DNA of 64,000 nucleotides from SZUA-309 sp965233675 (GCA_965233675.1 OZ247498.1:2170001-2234000), one strand, 5' to 3'; counted from the stretch's first letter, positions 1 to 8,936 are shown. Numbers and translations are program-made. The notes: generated by a model not told the origin, from the letters alone.

Positions 1-350
1 CGGCGACCCAGGCCTCTGGCCCGGTACTCGGGACTCACGTTCACCCGGATTTCGCCCACCCGGCGGGTCCAGCGTGCCGGACTTCTGTGCACGGTGGCAT
101 AACCGACCAGGCCATCCGAATCGTAGGCCACCAGCGAGGTGGAACTGCCGGATTTCACGTTTTCGATCCAGTCGTCGATCACACCCGGTTCCGTCAGATC
201 CACGCGCAGGAACAGCAGATCCTCCTCCGGCAGACGCTTCGCGAACGCCAGGACGGCATCCCGATCATCGACAGACATCAGCCGCACTTCCACACTGCCA
301 CCATCCGGCAGTTTCGTTTCCCTGGGATATTCAATGGCTGCTTCGCTCAT
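1..350 (-). CDS. GNAT-family N-acetyltransferase, 5' part only (3' end lies outside the window)
   Basis: Reading from an ATG at 350 towards the window edge gives about 116 uninterrupted codons. They begin MSEAAIEYPRETKLPDG and continue into a region ending near VNVSPEYRARGLGR, which has the shape of the acetyl-CoA binding motif (R/Q-x-x-G-x-G/A) of GNAT acetyltransferases. The start codon overlaps the stop of the upstream WS/DGAT gene (ATGA, 347-350), so the two are probably co-translated. The rest of the GNAT core lies beyond base 1, so neither substrate nor full length can be judged. An acetyltransferase coupled to a lipid acyltransferase is unusual, but the link is only positional. Confidence 0.8.
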   Translation of the reverse strand, partial: MSEAAIEYPRETKLPDGGSVEVRLMSVDDRDAVLAFAKRLPEEDLLFLRVDLTEPGVIDDWIENVKSGSSTSLVAYDSDGLVGYATVHRSPARWTRRVGEIRVNVSPEYRARGLGR

Positions 351-1912
351 CCTGCTTTCCTCTCCTGCTTAGCGGTCTTCTTCGCCTTTCCGGATTTCTT
401 TTCCGGTGTTTTCTCTCTGGATTCCTGCCTGGCCTTTGCCTCCCGCACCGGTTCGATCTCCACAGCTGTGGCGGGCGGGGCGTTGATTTTGCGGGCTTCC
501 GCCAGCAACTCGGCAAAGGCGGTTTCCACCGCGGCCGTCATGTTCTCGAGATCCGGCATCAGTCGAGTCTCGCCGATCATGGCGAAAATCATCTCCTGAT
601 TATAGCTGCCGACCGCAACGCCGTAGCCCAGTTGGCCACCGAGCATCAGCACACCCAGCATGGTCTCCATCCGGTGTCCGGCGATGTACAGCGGCACCTG
701 CACACCGGGAACGTTGGTGCAGGTGAAGTTGAAACCGAAATAGGGTGGCCGCGGACCCAGATTCGGCATGACGGGCCCCGGGTACTGGGCGGCAAACGCC
801 GTCGGGTCGAAGGCCGTACCCACCAGCAGCGTCGGCGCCATCATCGCAGCCGGATAGGAAGGCGTGGATTCGTTCATCAGCGTCAACGCTTGAGCATCCT
901 CGTTCCGCTTGATGGCTTCCGTCTCGGCCAGCACCGCATGGTAGCGTTCGAGCATCCGCATCGGCGTCGATGGCAGTGATGGAAAAATTCCGGAGACCCG
1001 GTTGCCCAGCGCACCCTGCTCATCCTCCGTACGGACGCTGACCGGGCACATCAGGCGCAGGGTACGGCCACCGGTATCTTCGTTGTGCTCAGCCATGTAG
1101 CGGGCGGCGGCTTCGCTCACCACCGCGAGCACCACATCATTGATGGTGCCACCAAAGGCACGGCGGATTTCACGGAACTCGGAAAATGGATGTCGGGTCC
1201 AGCGCATCTTCCGCTTCGGCCCCACCACACCCGCATTCCAGGGTGCCAGCACGGCCGGTTCGCTGACGAATCGCGACAACGCTTTACCGGCATTGGCAAT
1301 CAGGGCACGCGATTTTTCATCCGTCGGCCAGGGACGCTGAGCCTGGTCGACCACGGACTCGAAGTTCTCTCTGACGGCCTCCGTCAGCAATTCGAGTTGT
1401 CCCGGCTCCGGCTCAGGCTGCCAGGGGGCCGCAGGCGGTGCTGGCGCGGTCACCTCCGGTTCGAAATCGAACAGGATCACCAGCAGGTCGATGCCGGATA
1501 CCCCATCGATCATGGCATGGTGCACCTGACTCAGGAGCAGGGTTTTTCCCGGCACGCCATCCACCACATAGGTCATCCACAGCGGTTTGCTTCGATCGAG
1601 CACCGCCTCATTCACCACCATCAGTTCGTCCACCGCTTCTTCCAGCGTGGCGCCGGCTGTTACGGAATGGGCTTTGACGTGGTTTTCAATATCGAAATCG
1701 GGATCGTCCACCCACTTCGGGTGCGCGAGATTGAACGGTACGAACGCCAGCTTCTGCAGGTAGCGCGGCACCAGATGCATGCGCCTGCGCATGTGCTCCA
1801 GCACCGTCTCATGGCTGAGTTCGCCCTCGATGATCAGGATGGCCGCCGTGTGCATGTTGCCGCTGGCGGTCTCCCCATACAGAAAACCCGCGTCCTGCTC
1901 ACTCAATCGCAT
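347..1912 (-). CDS. Wax ester synthase/diacylglycerol acyltransferase (WS/DGAT family)
   Basis: This 521-residue protein belongs to the bifunctional WS/DGAT family, which esterifies acyl-CoA with fatty alcohols or diacylglycerol to make storage wax esters or triacylglycerol at the inner membrane. The catalytic HHxxxDG motif is present as HHAMIDG at residues 131-137, and the N-terminal start MRLSEQDAGFLYGE is typical. The C-terminal 30 residues are an extra Lys/Arg-rich tail (KKSGKAKKTAKQERKAG), probably flexible. Its stop codon overlaps the start of the GNAT gene. The presence of a storage-lipid enzyme agrees with the many acyl-CoA genes in the window. Family assignment is firm; substrate preference is not visible. 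Confidence 0.93.
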   Translation of the reverse strand: MRLSEQDAGFLYGETASGNMHTAAILIIEGELSHETVLEHMRRRMHLVPRYLQKLAFVPFNLAHPKWVDDPDFDIENHVKAHSVTAGATLEEAVDELMVVNEAVLDRSKPLWMTYVVDGVPGKTLLLSQVHHAMIDGVSGIDLLVILFDFEPEVTAPAPPAAPWQPEPEPGQLELLTEAVRENFESVVDQAQRPWPTDEKSRALIANAGKALSRFVSEPAVLAPWNAGVVGPKRKMRWTRHPFSEFREIRRAFGGTINDVVLAVVSEAAARYMAEHNEDTGGRTLRLMCPVSVRTEDEQGALGNRVSGIFPSLPSTPMRMLERYHAVLAETEAIKRNEDAQALTLMNESTPSYPAAMMAPTLLVGTAFDPTAFAAQYPGPVMPNLGPRPPYFGFNFTCTNVPGVQVPLYIAGHRMETMLGVLMLGGQLGYGVAVGSYNQEMIFAMIGETRLMPDLENMTAAVETAFAELLAEARKINAPPATAVEIEPVREAKARQESREKTPEKKSGKAKKTAKQERKAG

Positions 1913-1984
1913 CAGTCTCCCCCCTTGGTTCCCTTGACCCTTGGCTTTCTGTTGGCCCTCTACTGGCCCCTTTTTGCGTTGCGC

Positions 1985-2722
1985 TCAGGTAAGCAGCGCA
2001 AACGCCAGCAGGCCGGCGACGATCCCGGGCATTTTCACCAGACCGGGAGATTCGAGGCGCCCATAGAGCGCCTTCTCGAACTCGCCCGTCGACCGGGTTT
2101 TCTGGATGATGGGTATCTCGAAAACGCTGGCGTTGACCGCATTGCCAAGCACCGTCGCCACCAGGGCGGCACTCGCCCAGCCTTCCATCGGCAGCAGGAC
2201 GAAAAGACCCGCCACCAGCAGCCAGCTACCCGCCAGCCCGCCCCAGCTCATCCACAGGGCCTGCCGGGTGGAACTTTCTTTCATATCGAAGTTGAACATG
2301 AAGAAATAGCGGGCCGGTTTTTCCAGTACTTTGTGCGGCGCGCCCGAAAGAACGGCGCCACTGTAGTGACCGTACTCATGAAGGATGCCGGACAACACCG
2401 TACCGGCGATGTAGGCGGCGGCCACCGCCACCACCAGCGCCAGCGCAAGACCGCTGGTCAGCGACCAGGTCTGGGCGGCGCCGAACAGGGTGAGGGCAGC
2501 CACCACTGCGACAAAATGCAGGGTGCCGACTTTCTTCAGGTTTTCCAGGTTCTGCGATGGAACCCCGGCGGTGTCGACCACGGACTCGGCGGCGGCTTCG
2601 TTGCTGGCCTCACCCTCCGCCTGCATCGCGGGCTCCGCATCGGGCTTCGCGGCACCCTCCACTTCCGTCGTATCCGCTTCCGCAACGATCGCGGCAACCG
2701 GTTTCGCACTCTGATCTGACAT
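1985..2722 (-). CDS. Multi-pass membrane protein with an HEYGH (HExxH) motif; possible M50-like metalloprotease
   Basis: The 245-residue protein has an acidic Ala/Glu-rich N-terminal tail (about residues 1-60) and then four to five hydrophobic segments (roughly 67-83, 90-112, 157-177, 183-203, 232-244). The zinc-binding pattern HExxH is present as HEYGH at 115-119, at the end of the second segment, which is the position it takes in intramembrane site-2 type proteases. The second M50 motif (an N/D-x-x-P...DG ligand segment) is not evident, so it may be a divergent or non-proteolytic relative. It stands alone, codirectional with the WS/DGAT gene 72 bp downstream. I do not recognise a named family. 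Confidence 0.75.
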   Translation of the reverse strand: MSDQSAKPVAAIVAEADTTEVEGAAKPDAEPAMQAEGEASNEAAAESVVDTAGVPSQNLENLKKVGTLHFVAVVAALTLFGAAQTWSLTSGLALALVVAVAAAYIAGTVLSGILHEYGHYSGAVLSGAPHKVLEKPARYFFMFNFDMKESSTRQALWMSWGGLAGSWLLVAGLFVLLPMEGWASAALVATVLGNAVNASVFEIPIIQKTRSTGEFEKALYGRLESPGLVKMPGIVAGLLAFALLT

Positions 2723-2772
2723 GGTGATTCCTCCTCTATCCCGTTCAGGCTACAGGAGGAAGCGCGGGTCTG

Positions 2773-4038
2773 TCACGACGGTGTTCGGGGCGGCATCCTG
2801 ACCAGGGCTGCGACCATCAGCAGGAGGGGCACGGTGGACGCTACCAGCACGGTTTCCCAGCCGAACTGCAGCAGAACTGCCCCGCCCAGCAGGCTCGCGA
2901 GCGCGGAAACCCCGAAAACGCTGAAGTCGTTCATTGCCTGCATCCTGAACCGTTCCGACGGTCGGTAGGCACTCACCAGCAGTGTGGTACCGCCCACGAA
3001 CAGGAAGTTCCAGCCGATACCGAGCAGCACCAGGGCAGCCCAGTAATGCATGAACTGGTGTCCCAGCATGCCCAGGCCCACTGTGGACGCCAACGCGGCG
3101 ATACCGAAGAACATCACCCGTCGCACGCCGATCCAGCCGATCAGCAGGCCGGAGAAAAGCGAAGGCAGATACATGGCCAGCACGTGCGCCCGAATCACTT
3201 CCGCCGTTGCCGCCAGGCTGTGGCCATCCACCACATGCATGCTGACCGGTGTGGCCGTCATGATGAAGGTCATCACTCCCTGCCCCACCATGCCACCGAG
3301 GATGGCGGCAGTCACCACAGGCAGAACAACGATACTCAGCATCGAGCGATGAGGCAGTTCCTCTGCGCTCCCGGCGTCAGCGGATGGTTCTGGATTCCGG
3401 AAAAGGAGCAGGGCCAGAAAAGCCAGGAGGTAGGTGGCCGTCGCAGCGAAGTACGCGCCTTTGAACGGCTGTTCCGGCGTCCACTCCGGACTCCTTGCGG
3501 CCAGTTCCGGCCCGAGCAGCGCTCCGCCAATGGATCCGACCAGGATGAGGGAAACGGCCTTACTGACCATGCTGAGCGGAACACTCTCCGCCGCCGCGAA
3601 CCGGAACTGCTGACTGAAGGCAACGGTGATACCGATCATTGCGCCGGCGATACAGAACAGCACGAAGTTCTCTGCCTGAAGGGCAAAGACCGCCAACTGG
3701 CAGGCCGCAATCCCGAGCAGCGCGGAGGTGGCGAATCCGGCCCGGCGCCCGAAGCGCTGCATGCCGAGGCTGGCGGGAATGGTTGCGAACGCGGTGCCCA
3801 CGACCATGAGCGACATCGGTAAGGTGGCAAGCACCGGCGTGGGACTGAGACGGCTCCCCGCGATACCGCCTACGGTCACCATCAGCACTGTGCCGCTCAC
3901 GTACATGCACTGAGCGATGAGCAGCACGGCAGTATTCCGGTTCAGCAGCACGGAAGGTCGGATCCAGGCGGTAAGCGAGGGCGCAGTGTACCCGAGACGA
4001 CGCCGCCGGGCGCGCGGAATCGCGAGCCAAAGTTCCAT
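2773..4038 (-). CDS. MFS transporter
   Basis: This 421-residue protein is almost wholly hydrophobic, with about twelve predicted membrane spans in two halves separated by an Arg/Glu-containing loop (near FRNPEPSADAGSAEELPHRS). That is the layout of a major facilitator superfamily permease in the inner membrane. The loop after span 2 contains RFGRR, in line with the MFS motif A. The first 30 residues are basic (ARRRRLGY), and the true start could be further in. It is divergent from the esterase gene starting at 4107. The substrate is unknown. Confidence 0.85.
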   Translation of the reverse strand: MELWLAIPRARRRRLGYTAPSLTAWIRPSVLLNRNTAVLLIAQCMYVSGTVLMVTVGGIAGSRLSPTPVLATLPMSLMVVGTAFATIPASLGMQRFGRRAGFATSALLGIAACQLAVFALQAENFVLFCIAGAMIGITVAFSQQFRFAAAESVPLSMVSKAVSLILVGSIGGALLGPELAARSPEWTPEQPFKGAYFAATATYLLAFLALLLFRNPEPSADAGSAEELPHRSMLSIVVLPVVTAAILGGMVGQGVMTFIMTATPVSMHVVDGHSLAATAEVIRAHVLAMYLPSLFSGLLIGWIGVRRVMFFGIAALASTVGLGMLGHQFMHYWAALVLLGIGWNFLFVGGTTLLVSAYRPSERFRMQAMNDFSVFGVSALASLLGGAVLLQFGWETVLVASTVPLLLMVAALVRMPPRTPS

Positions 4039-4106
4039 TCACAAAACAACCGTTGACCCGGATCTCAGTATCCGCACACTCCCCCGCTATCGGAAAAGGG
4101 GAAGGC

Positions 4107-4802
4107 ATGACATTTATCCTCGTGCACGGGCTCGGCCATGGCGGCTGGTGCTGGAAACGAACGAAGAGCGAACTGGAAGCGCGCGGTCACAACGTGATTG
4201 CACCCGACCTGCCACTGACAAGCCTCTCAGACGACGCAGACACCGTGGCCCGCCTGATCGACCAGCACGCTCCGACCGTGGTGGTCGGCCATTCCTACGG
4301 CGGCCTGGTTATCTCGCTGGCCGCTGAACAGAGCCAGGGCACCATCAGCCACCTGGTTTATCTGGCGGCTGCAATGATCGGCGCTGACGAAGATTACTTT
4401 TCGATCATCGCCCGGCATGAAACAGCACTCTCCAGAGACCTGGTCGACAATGACGGCACCTGGCTGACCGTCAGCCCGGAAAAGGCACGCCAGGCGTTCT
4501 ACAACGAGTGCAGTGACGCTGAGCGGGAAGCGGCCATCGGACAACTGCGCCCCGCCAGCGTGTCATGTTATGCCGTAACTGCCCCTCTGCCCGAGCCCTG
4601 GCAGGAAATCGATTCACTGTTCATCGTCTGCGCGAAAGACCAGGCCATGCCCCCGGAGGCTCAGCGGGTGCTGGCGCAGAAAGCAGACACAGTCGTGGAA
4701 CTGGATACGGATCATTCGCCGTTTCTCTCAGCGAACGAAGGATTGTGCGATCTGCTCGTGGGGTGGGCCGAAGGCAACACCGGCATCGCCGCCGGCGCCT
4801 AG
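4107..4802 (+). CDS. Alpha/beta hydrolase, small methylesterase-like
   Basis: From the ATG at 4107 the gene encodes 231 residues starting MTFILVHGLGHGGWCW, the usual beginning of small alpha/beta hydrolases of the plant methylesterase/EstB-like type, where HGxxHGGWCW forms the oxyanion-hole region. The nucleophile elbow is GHSYGG, and the catalytic His is probably in DTDHSPFLS near the C-terminus. I chose 4107 because an AAGGGGAAGG ribosome-binding stretch lies directly upstream and because the longer frame adds residues the family lacks. It is divergent from the MFS gene. The substrate is likely a small ester or lactone, by family inference only. Confidence 0.88.
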   Translation: MTFILVHGLGHGGWCWKRTKSELEARGHNVIAPDLPLTSLSDDADTVARLIDQHAPTVVVGHSYGGLVISLAAEQSQGTISHLVYLAAAMIGADEDYFSIIARHETALSRDLVDNDGTWLTVSPEKARQAFYNECSDAEREAAIGQLRPASVSCYAVTAPLPEPWQEIDSLFIVCAKDQAMPPEAQRVLAQKADTVVELDTDHSPFLSANEGLCDLLVGWAEGNTGIAAGA

Positions 4803-4823
4803 CAGGCCATTGCCGGCGCCCGG

Positions 4824-6074
4824 CTAGTCGTTTCGCTTTATGTCCCGGAAAGGGCCCGTATCCGAGCGTTCTTCCTTCGGCATGTCCAGAACGCGCTCGG
4901 CGATGATGTTGCGCTGAATCTCATCGGTGCCACCGGCAATCGAAATGGCCGGTACTGAGACGAGCACTTCCGCAACCATGCCACCTTCCGCCGATTCCGG
5001 ACCAGCACGCATGGCATCCGTGCCGGAAATCATCGTATGCACGTGAGACGCCTGACGGGCGATCTGGCTGGCAGCCAGCTTGCCGATGGAGCCGGCCGGC
5101 ACCAGTTCGTTCGAACCGGTCCGGCGCTTCGCTTCCGCGACACCGGAAGCCAGTGCCGCACCCTGGTACATGCACAGCAATCGGGCAATCTCCTGACGCA
5201 CCGCCGGGTCGGCGATCGCTCCCGTTTCCCTTGCCCGGGACAGGACCAGATCGACCCGGCCCTGGCGCTGCGGATACCAGGTGTAGGGCTCGTTGGCGAT
5301 GAGCAATTCCTGTGCATACTCTTCATAGACGCGACCTTTCTTCTCTCCGGGCACACCGCCGAATGAGCGGGTCACACCGCCAAGCCTGCGCTCATAGGAG
5401 AGCGTGGTCTTTGCCACCGCCCAACCGTTGCCTTCGCCGCCCACCAGATCTTCCGGCGTCACCACCGCATCCGTCATGAACACCTCATTGAACGAAGCGT
5501 GTCCGTTCATCTGTTTCAGAGGCCGGACTTCCACACCGGGCTGATGCATGTCGATCAGGAAAAAGCTGATGCCCTGATGCTTGGGCAGATCGAAATCGGT
5601 GCGTGCCACGAGGATGCCGAAGTCTGCGTGATGCGCGCTGGTATTCCAGACTTTCTGCCCGTTGATGATCCACCTGCCTTCCTGAAGCTCCGCCCGGGTG
5701 GAGAGACCGGCCAGGTCCGAACCGCTGCCCGGCTCACTGAAGAGCTGACACCAGGCGTGCTCGCCAGTCAGGATCGGTCGCAGATAACGACGCTTCTGAT
5801 CGTCATTGCCCATGGCGAGAATCGTTTCAGCCGCCAGCCGCCGGGGGCCGGTCTGAGCGACTGGCACGATGCCCCGATCGCGAAAGACCCGGCTGACCAC
5901 CGCCGCCTGGGCCTGATCGAAATCCCGACCGAAGTATTCGCCCGGCCAGCCCGGCGTTGCCCAGCCGCCATCCACCAGCCGGGTCCGCCACTCTGCCAGC
6001 GACAGGTCTGGGTCCCAGTGTTCGTCCAGCCAGGCATTTACCGCCCGCTCGATCTGTTCGGCCGTCATACTCAT
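4824..6074 (-). CDS. Acyl-CoA dehydrogenase, long-chain-type subunit of a pair
   Basis: The 416-residue protein has the full acyl-CoA dehydrogenase fold: an N-terminal helical domain, a middle beta domain with the FAD/acyl-binding stretch CQLFSEPGSGSDLAGL, and the C-terminal segment ISIAGGTDEIQRNIIAERVL. It oxidises acyl-CoA to 2-enoyl-CoA using FAD. Its start codon overlaps the stop of the second ACAD gene (6071-6074), so the two are translated together. Such adjacent non-identical ACADs often form alpha2beta2 heterotetramers in steroid side-chain degradation (for example FadE28/FadE29 in mycobacteria); this is an inference here. The substrate is unknown. Confidence 0.92.
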   Translation of the reverse strand: MSMTAEQIERAVNAWLDEHWDPDLSLAEWRTRLVDGGWATPGWPGEYFGRDFDQAQAAVVSRVFRDRGIVPVAQTGPRRLAAETILAMGNDDQKRRYLRPILTGEHAWCQLFSEPGSGSDLAGLSTRAELQEGRWIINGQKVWNTSAHHADFGILVARTDFDLPKHQGISFFLIDMHQPGVEVRPLKQMNGHASFNEVFMTDAVVTPEDLVGGEGNGWAVAKTTLSYERRLGGVTRSFGGVPGEKKGRVYEEYAQELLIANEPYTWYPQRQGRVDLVLSRARETGAIADPAVRQEIARLLCMYQGAALASGVAEAKRRTGSNELVPAGSIGKLAASQIARQASHVHTMISGTDAMRAGPESAEGGMVAEVLVSVPAISIAGGTDEIQRNIIAERVLDMPKEERSDTGPFRDIKRND

Positions 6075-7189
6075 GCTTCACGCTCCATCAGGGTCATCAT
6101 CCTTTCCCGATGAATCGTCGGCGTTCCCAGAAAGACCTCGGAGCTCTTGGCCCGCTTGAACCAGAGATGGGTATCTTCTTCCCAGGTAAAACCGATTCCA
6201 CCGCGCATCTGGATCGCTTCCTTTGCCGCCAGCAGGTAGACGTCGGAAGCCATGGCCTTTGCCATGCTCGAGGCATACGGCTCCCCGTCCCCGGAGGCCA
6301 GGCAGAACGCCGCGTGATGAGTTGCCGCTTTCGCGCATTCCAGCTCCAGCAGCAGGTCTGCGCAGCGGTGTTTGAGCGCCTGAAAAGAGCCAATCGGACG
6401 ACCGAACTGATAGCGGACCCTGGTGTACGCCACCGTACTTTCGAGCAGGTGCTGAGCGCCGCCGATCATCTCGTGAGCGAGGACCACACAGAGGTGATCC
6501 CAGAGCTGCTCGAGGTCCGCCGGGCTGACTGATCCGATGTTCCCGGCCACGGCGCCGTCAAAACGGACCCGCGAGAGTTTCCGGGTCGGATCCAGCGCCT
6601 GGGCGGGCTCGATGAACACACCGGTAGCCGCCGCGTCGATGGCATAGAGCGCCAGACCTGCAGGCCCGCCTGCGACCACGACCAGAAGATCCGCGTTGCT
6701 GCCATCCAGCACCAGCCCGGCGGTCCCGGAAAGGACGTTGTCCGTCGCGGTGATGGTCGCACCCACCCTGTCCGGCGAATTGAGATCGTCGAGCACCAGA
6801 CTGGCGATGCGGTCACCGGCGGCGATCTCAGGCAGCAGACGGGTTCGGGCGTCTTCCGAACCGGCAATCAACAGGGCATAGCCCGCCATGACGGAAGAGG
6901 CGAAGAACGGACCGCAGTAAAGGTACCGGCCCATGGCTTCGGCAACGATGCCGAGTTCGACCACGCCGAATCCATAGCCGCCGTAAGCTTCCGGAAAGTG
7001 AGTGGCCGTCAGCCCGACTTCCGAGCAGAGCTGCTGCCAGACGGCCGGATCGTAGCCGGACGCTGTTTCCATCAGCCTGCGGATATCGGCCGGCTGGGAT
7101 TTAGCCTGCAGAAAGCGTGTCACCATTGCGCGAAACGTTTCCTGATCTTCTGTGAACGTCGTCTGCATCGAAGTCTTATCCTCGTCCAA
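6071..7189 (-). CDS. Acyl-CoA dehydrogenase, second (short) subunit of a pair
   Basis: This 372-residue ACAD is the partner of the downstream gene (4-bp overlap). It keeps the overall fold, including the C-terminal segment MRGGIGFTWEEDTHLWFKRA, but its middle domain is less conserved and it lacks a clear CxxxSEPxAGSD-type FAD loop. That asymmetry is typical of heteromeric ACADs, in which each subunit supplies only part of the active site. The start may be MDEDKTSMQ or the internal MQTTFTEDQ; I kept the longer one. The MFS gene upstream is separated by only 5 bp, so transporter and dehydrogenases look like one operon. Confidence 0.9.
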   Translation of the reverse strand: MDEDKTSMQTTFTEDQETFRAMVTRFLQAKSQPADIRRLMETASGYDPAVWQQLCSEVGLTATHFPEAYGGYGFGVVELGIVAEAMGRYLYCGPFFASSVMAGYALLIAGSEDARTRLLPEIAAGDRIASLVLDDLNSPDRVGATITATDNVLSGTAGLVLDGSNADLLVVVAGGPAGLALYAIDAAATGVFIEPAQALDPTRKLSRVRFDGAVAGNIGSVSPADLEQLWDHLCVVLAHEMIGGAQHLLESTVAYTRVRYQFGRPIGSFQALKHRCADLLLELECAKAATHHAAFCLASGDGEPYASSMAKAMASDVYLLAAKEAIQMRGGIGFTWEEDTHLWFKRAKSSEVFLGTPTIHRERMMTLMEREA

Positions 7190-7194
7190 CCGTC

Positions 7195-8490
7195 TCAGCG
7201 CTCAGGCTGCTCGAGCACCGACGCCGGTGCCTTGTAGAAGGCGACGACCAGGGCGGCTATGCCGTAGAGCAGGAAAAGTGCCTGGAACGCCTGATCATAG
7301 GAGCCGGTGGTGTCATAAATCCAGCCGGCGAACGGCACGCCGAGAATCTGAATCGGGAACATGGCAGGCCGCATGAGCCCGAGCACGGCCCCGAATCGCT
7401 CGGAGCCGAACGTGCGACCCACCACATTACCGTGAGTAGGCACCACGCCCCCCACTCCGTAACCGAACAGGGCGGCACCCAGGGCGAACCAGATGAGCGC
7501 CTCCGACTGGAACATGATCATCTGGCCGGTGAACTGAACCAGAATGATGATGTAGAGAATGCGGCGCATGGGCAGCCTGTCGCCCAGCCAGCCGAAGCTC
7601 AGTTTGCCCACCACACCCAGGCCGGCACAGAGCGACATCACCAGCGAAGCCAGCTGCAGTGCATGCCCCATGTCCGTCAGCCGCGGCACCATGTGGGTGA
7701 GCGTGGTGCTCATGCAGCAGAACATGAGCGAGAAAGTGAGCACGATCACCCAGAAGTTCCGGTCCCGACTCACGTCGCGCATACTCAGACGGGGTTTCGG
7801 CACCGCGGACTTCGAATCCCCGCCCGCTTTGATGAGCGCGCCATCCGCCAACAGACCAACATCCCGCGGGTGCGAGATCACCAGCTTAAGCACCAGCGGG
7901 ACAACCACGAAGAACGTGAAGAACCCGTACACCATGAAGCCGTTCCGCCAGCCGTAGGCTTCGATGATCTCGGCCGAAATATAAGGCATGATCACGCCGG
8001 AGAGAGACACCCCGGTTGCCGCAACCCCCAGCGCAGTCCCCCGTTTTCTCTCGAACCAGTTCGCGACCAGTTTGCTCGTCGCCAGATTGCCCATGCTGCT
8101 GGCGCCGAAGCCGATAAACAGGCCAAGCACCAGATAGAACTGCATCTGGGTTTCCACCTGACTCAGACCAAGAAAGCCGATGGCCATGGAAGTGGCGCCC
8201 ACACCGATGACTCTGCGCAACGGAAATCTGTCCAGGGCACGCCCAACCAGCGGCGCCGCGATCGCACCCACCGCATTGGTCACTGTCAGACCGAGCGCAA
8301 CGCCCAGCCGGGAATCACCGAATTCAACAGCGATCGCTTTGAAGAACACGCCATAGGAGTAGAAAAAGAAGCCGACGGCAACGAAGTCGACGAAAAAGGC
8401 CACGCCCACCATCCGCCAACCCATGAACATGGGTTTCTTCTCTGGACGCCGGGCCGTTCGCGATGTTCCGGATGGCTCCCCGTCCGCCAC
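7195..8490 (-). CDS. MFS transporter (monocarboxylate/oxalate-formate antiporter-like)
   Basis: The 431-residue protein has about twelve membrane spans and begins GWRMVGVAFFVDFVAVGFFF after a short basic cytoplasmic tail, a pattern common in the monocarboxylate porter / OFA branch of the MFS. The gene starts with GTG at 8490. That G is also the last base of the upstream stop (TAGTG), so translation is coupled to the nitroreductase-like gene. It lies 5 bp upstream of the paired acyl-CoA dehydrogenases, which suggests uptake of the organic acid they act on. Substrate identity is inferred from context only. Confidence 0.87.
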   Translation of the reverse strand: MADGEPSGTSRTARRPEKKPMFMGWRMVGVAFFVDFVAVGFFFYSYGVFFKAIAVEFGDSRLGVALGLTVTNAVGAIAAPLVGRALDRFPLRRVIGVGATSMAIGFLGLSQVETQMQFYLVLGLFIGFGASSMGNLATSKLVANWFERKRGTALGVAATGVSLSGVIMPYISAEIIEAYGWRNGFMVYGFFTFFVVVPLVLKLVISHPRDVGLLADGALIKAGGDSKSAVPKPRLSMRDVSRDRNFWVIVLTFSLMFCCMSTTLTHMVPRLTDMGHALQLASLVMSLCAGLGVVGKLSFGWLGDRLPMRRILYIIILVQFTGQMIMFQSEALIWFALGAALFGYGVGGVVPTHGNVVGRTFGSERFGAVLGLMRPAMFPIQILGVPFAGWIYDTTGSYDQAFQALFLLYGIAALVVAFYKAPASVLEQPER

Positions 8491-8915
8491 TATGGATTCC
8501 CGCTCAGGGTGATCACCACGAGCCTGGCGTCCAACGCCTTCGGCATCCAGGAGGCCGCCGGCCGCAGGCGACTGAAAATATCGTCGATAAACGCCTGATC
8601 ATCGAGTTCCACGCGGGCGTGGCCCGTCATCGTCTGGCCTTTGATGAGCAACGTCACCGGCGCACCCTCACCCTCGAACGCACGCCACCAGCGACCGTCC
8701 GAACCCGCGTAGACGGTGTTACCTTCCCACAGATAGTTCACCGGCAAGGCCCGGCCATCCGGCATGGTGAGCACCATCACCCGCTCCGCGCGCACACCGT
8801 CCGGTTCGCTTCTGACTTCCTCCACCACCTTCGGATTGGCCACCTGGCTCACATAGAGGCCGTAGCCGAATACCAGCACCAGCAGAACGCCGGCCCCAAC
8901 GAGAAACCACTTCAT
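8490..8915 (-). CDS. Membrane-anchored nitroreductase/Ddn-like small protein
   Basis: From the ATG at 8915 the gene encodes 141 residues. One N-terminal membrane anchor (WFLVGAGVLLVLVFGYGLYV) is followed by a soluble domain with the pattern TMPDGRALPVNYLWEGN and a WWRAFEGEGAPVTLLIKGQ stretch. This resembles deazaflavin-dependent nitroreductase (Ddn/F420-type split-barrel) proteins: a residue pattern GR..PV.Y...G..YV, then W...L....PV. I chose 8915 over the GTG at 8928 because GAGGAGG sits 6 bases upstream. Translation is coupled to the downstream MFS gene by a 1-base overlap. The cofactor is not provable from sequence; confidence in the family is moderate. Confidence 0.65.
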   Translation of the reverse strand: MKWFLVGAGVLLVLVFGYGLYVSQVANPKVVEEVRSEPDGVRAERVMVLTMPDGRALPVNYLWEGNTVYAGSDGRWWRAFEGEGAPVTLLIKGQTMTGHARVELDDQAFIDDIFSRLRPAASWMPKALDARLVVITLSGNP

Positions 8916-8936
8916 GTCAGGCCTCCTCACTGTGGT

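Noticed and set aside
74..979. Long plus-strand open frames opposite the acyltransferase gene
   Set aside because: They lie antisense to clear WS/DGAT and GNAT coding sequence, are rich in Arg/His/Pro shadow composition, and have no family motif.
1085..2719. 544-codon plus-strand open frame
   Set aside because: Antisense to the WS/DGAT and HEYGH genes; His/Gln/Arg-rich composition typical of a shadow frame in G+C-rich DNA.
4053..4081. TTGACC box and CGGAT/ATCCG repeat before the esterase gene
   Set aside because: No acceptable -10 element at the right distance, and arms of 5 bp are too short to call an operator.
4812..4824. Short GC hairpin between the esterase and ACAD stops
   Set aside because: Five-bp stem made of GCCGGC-type sequence that is common by chance in this DNA.
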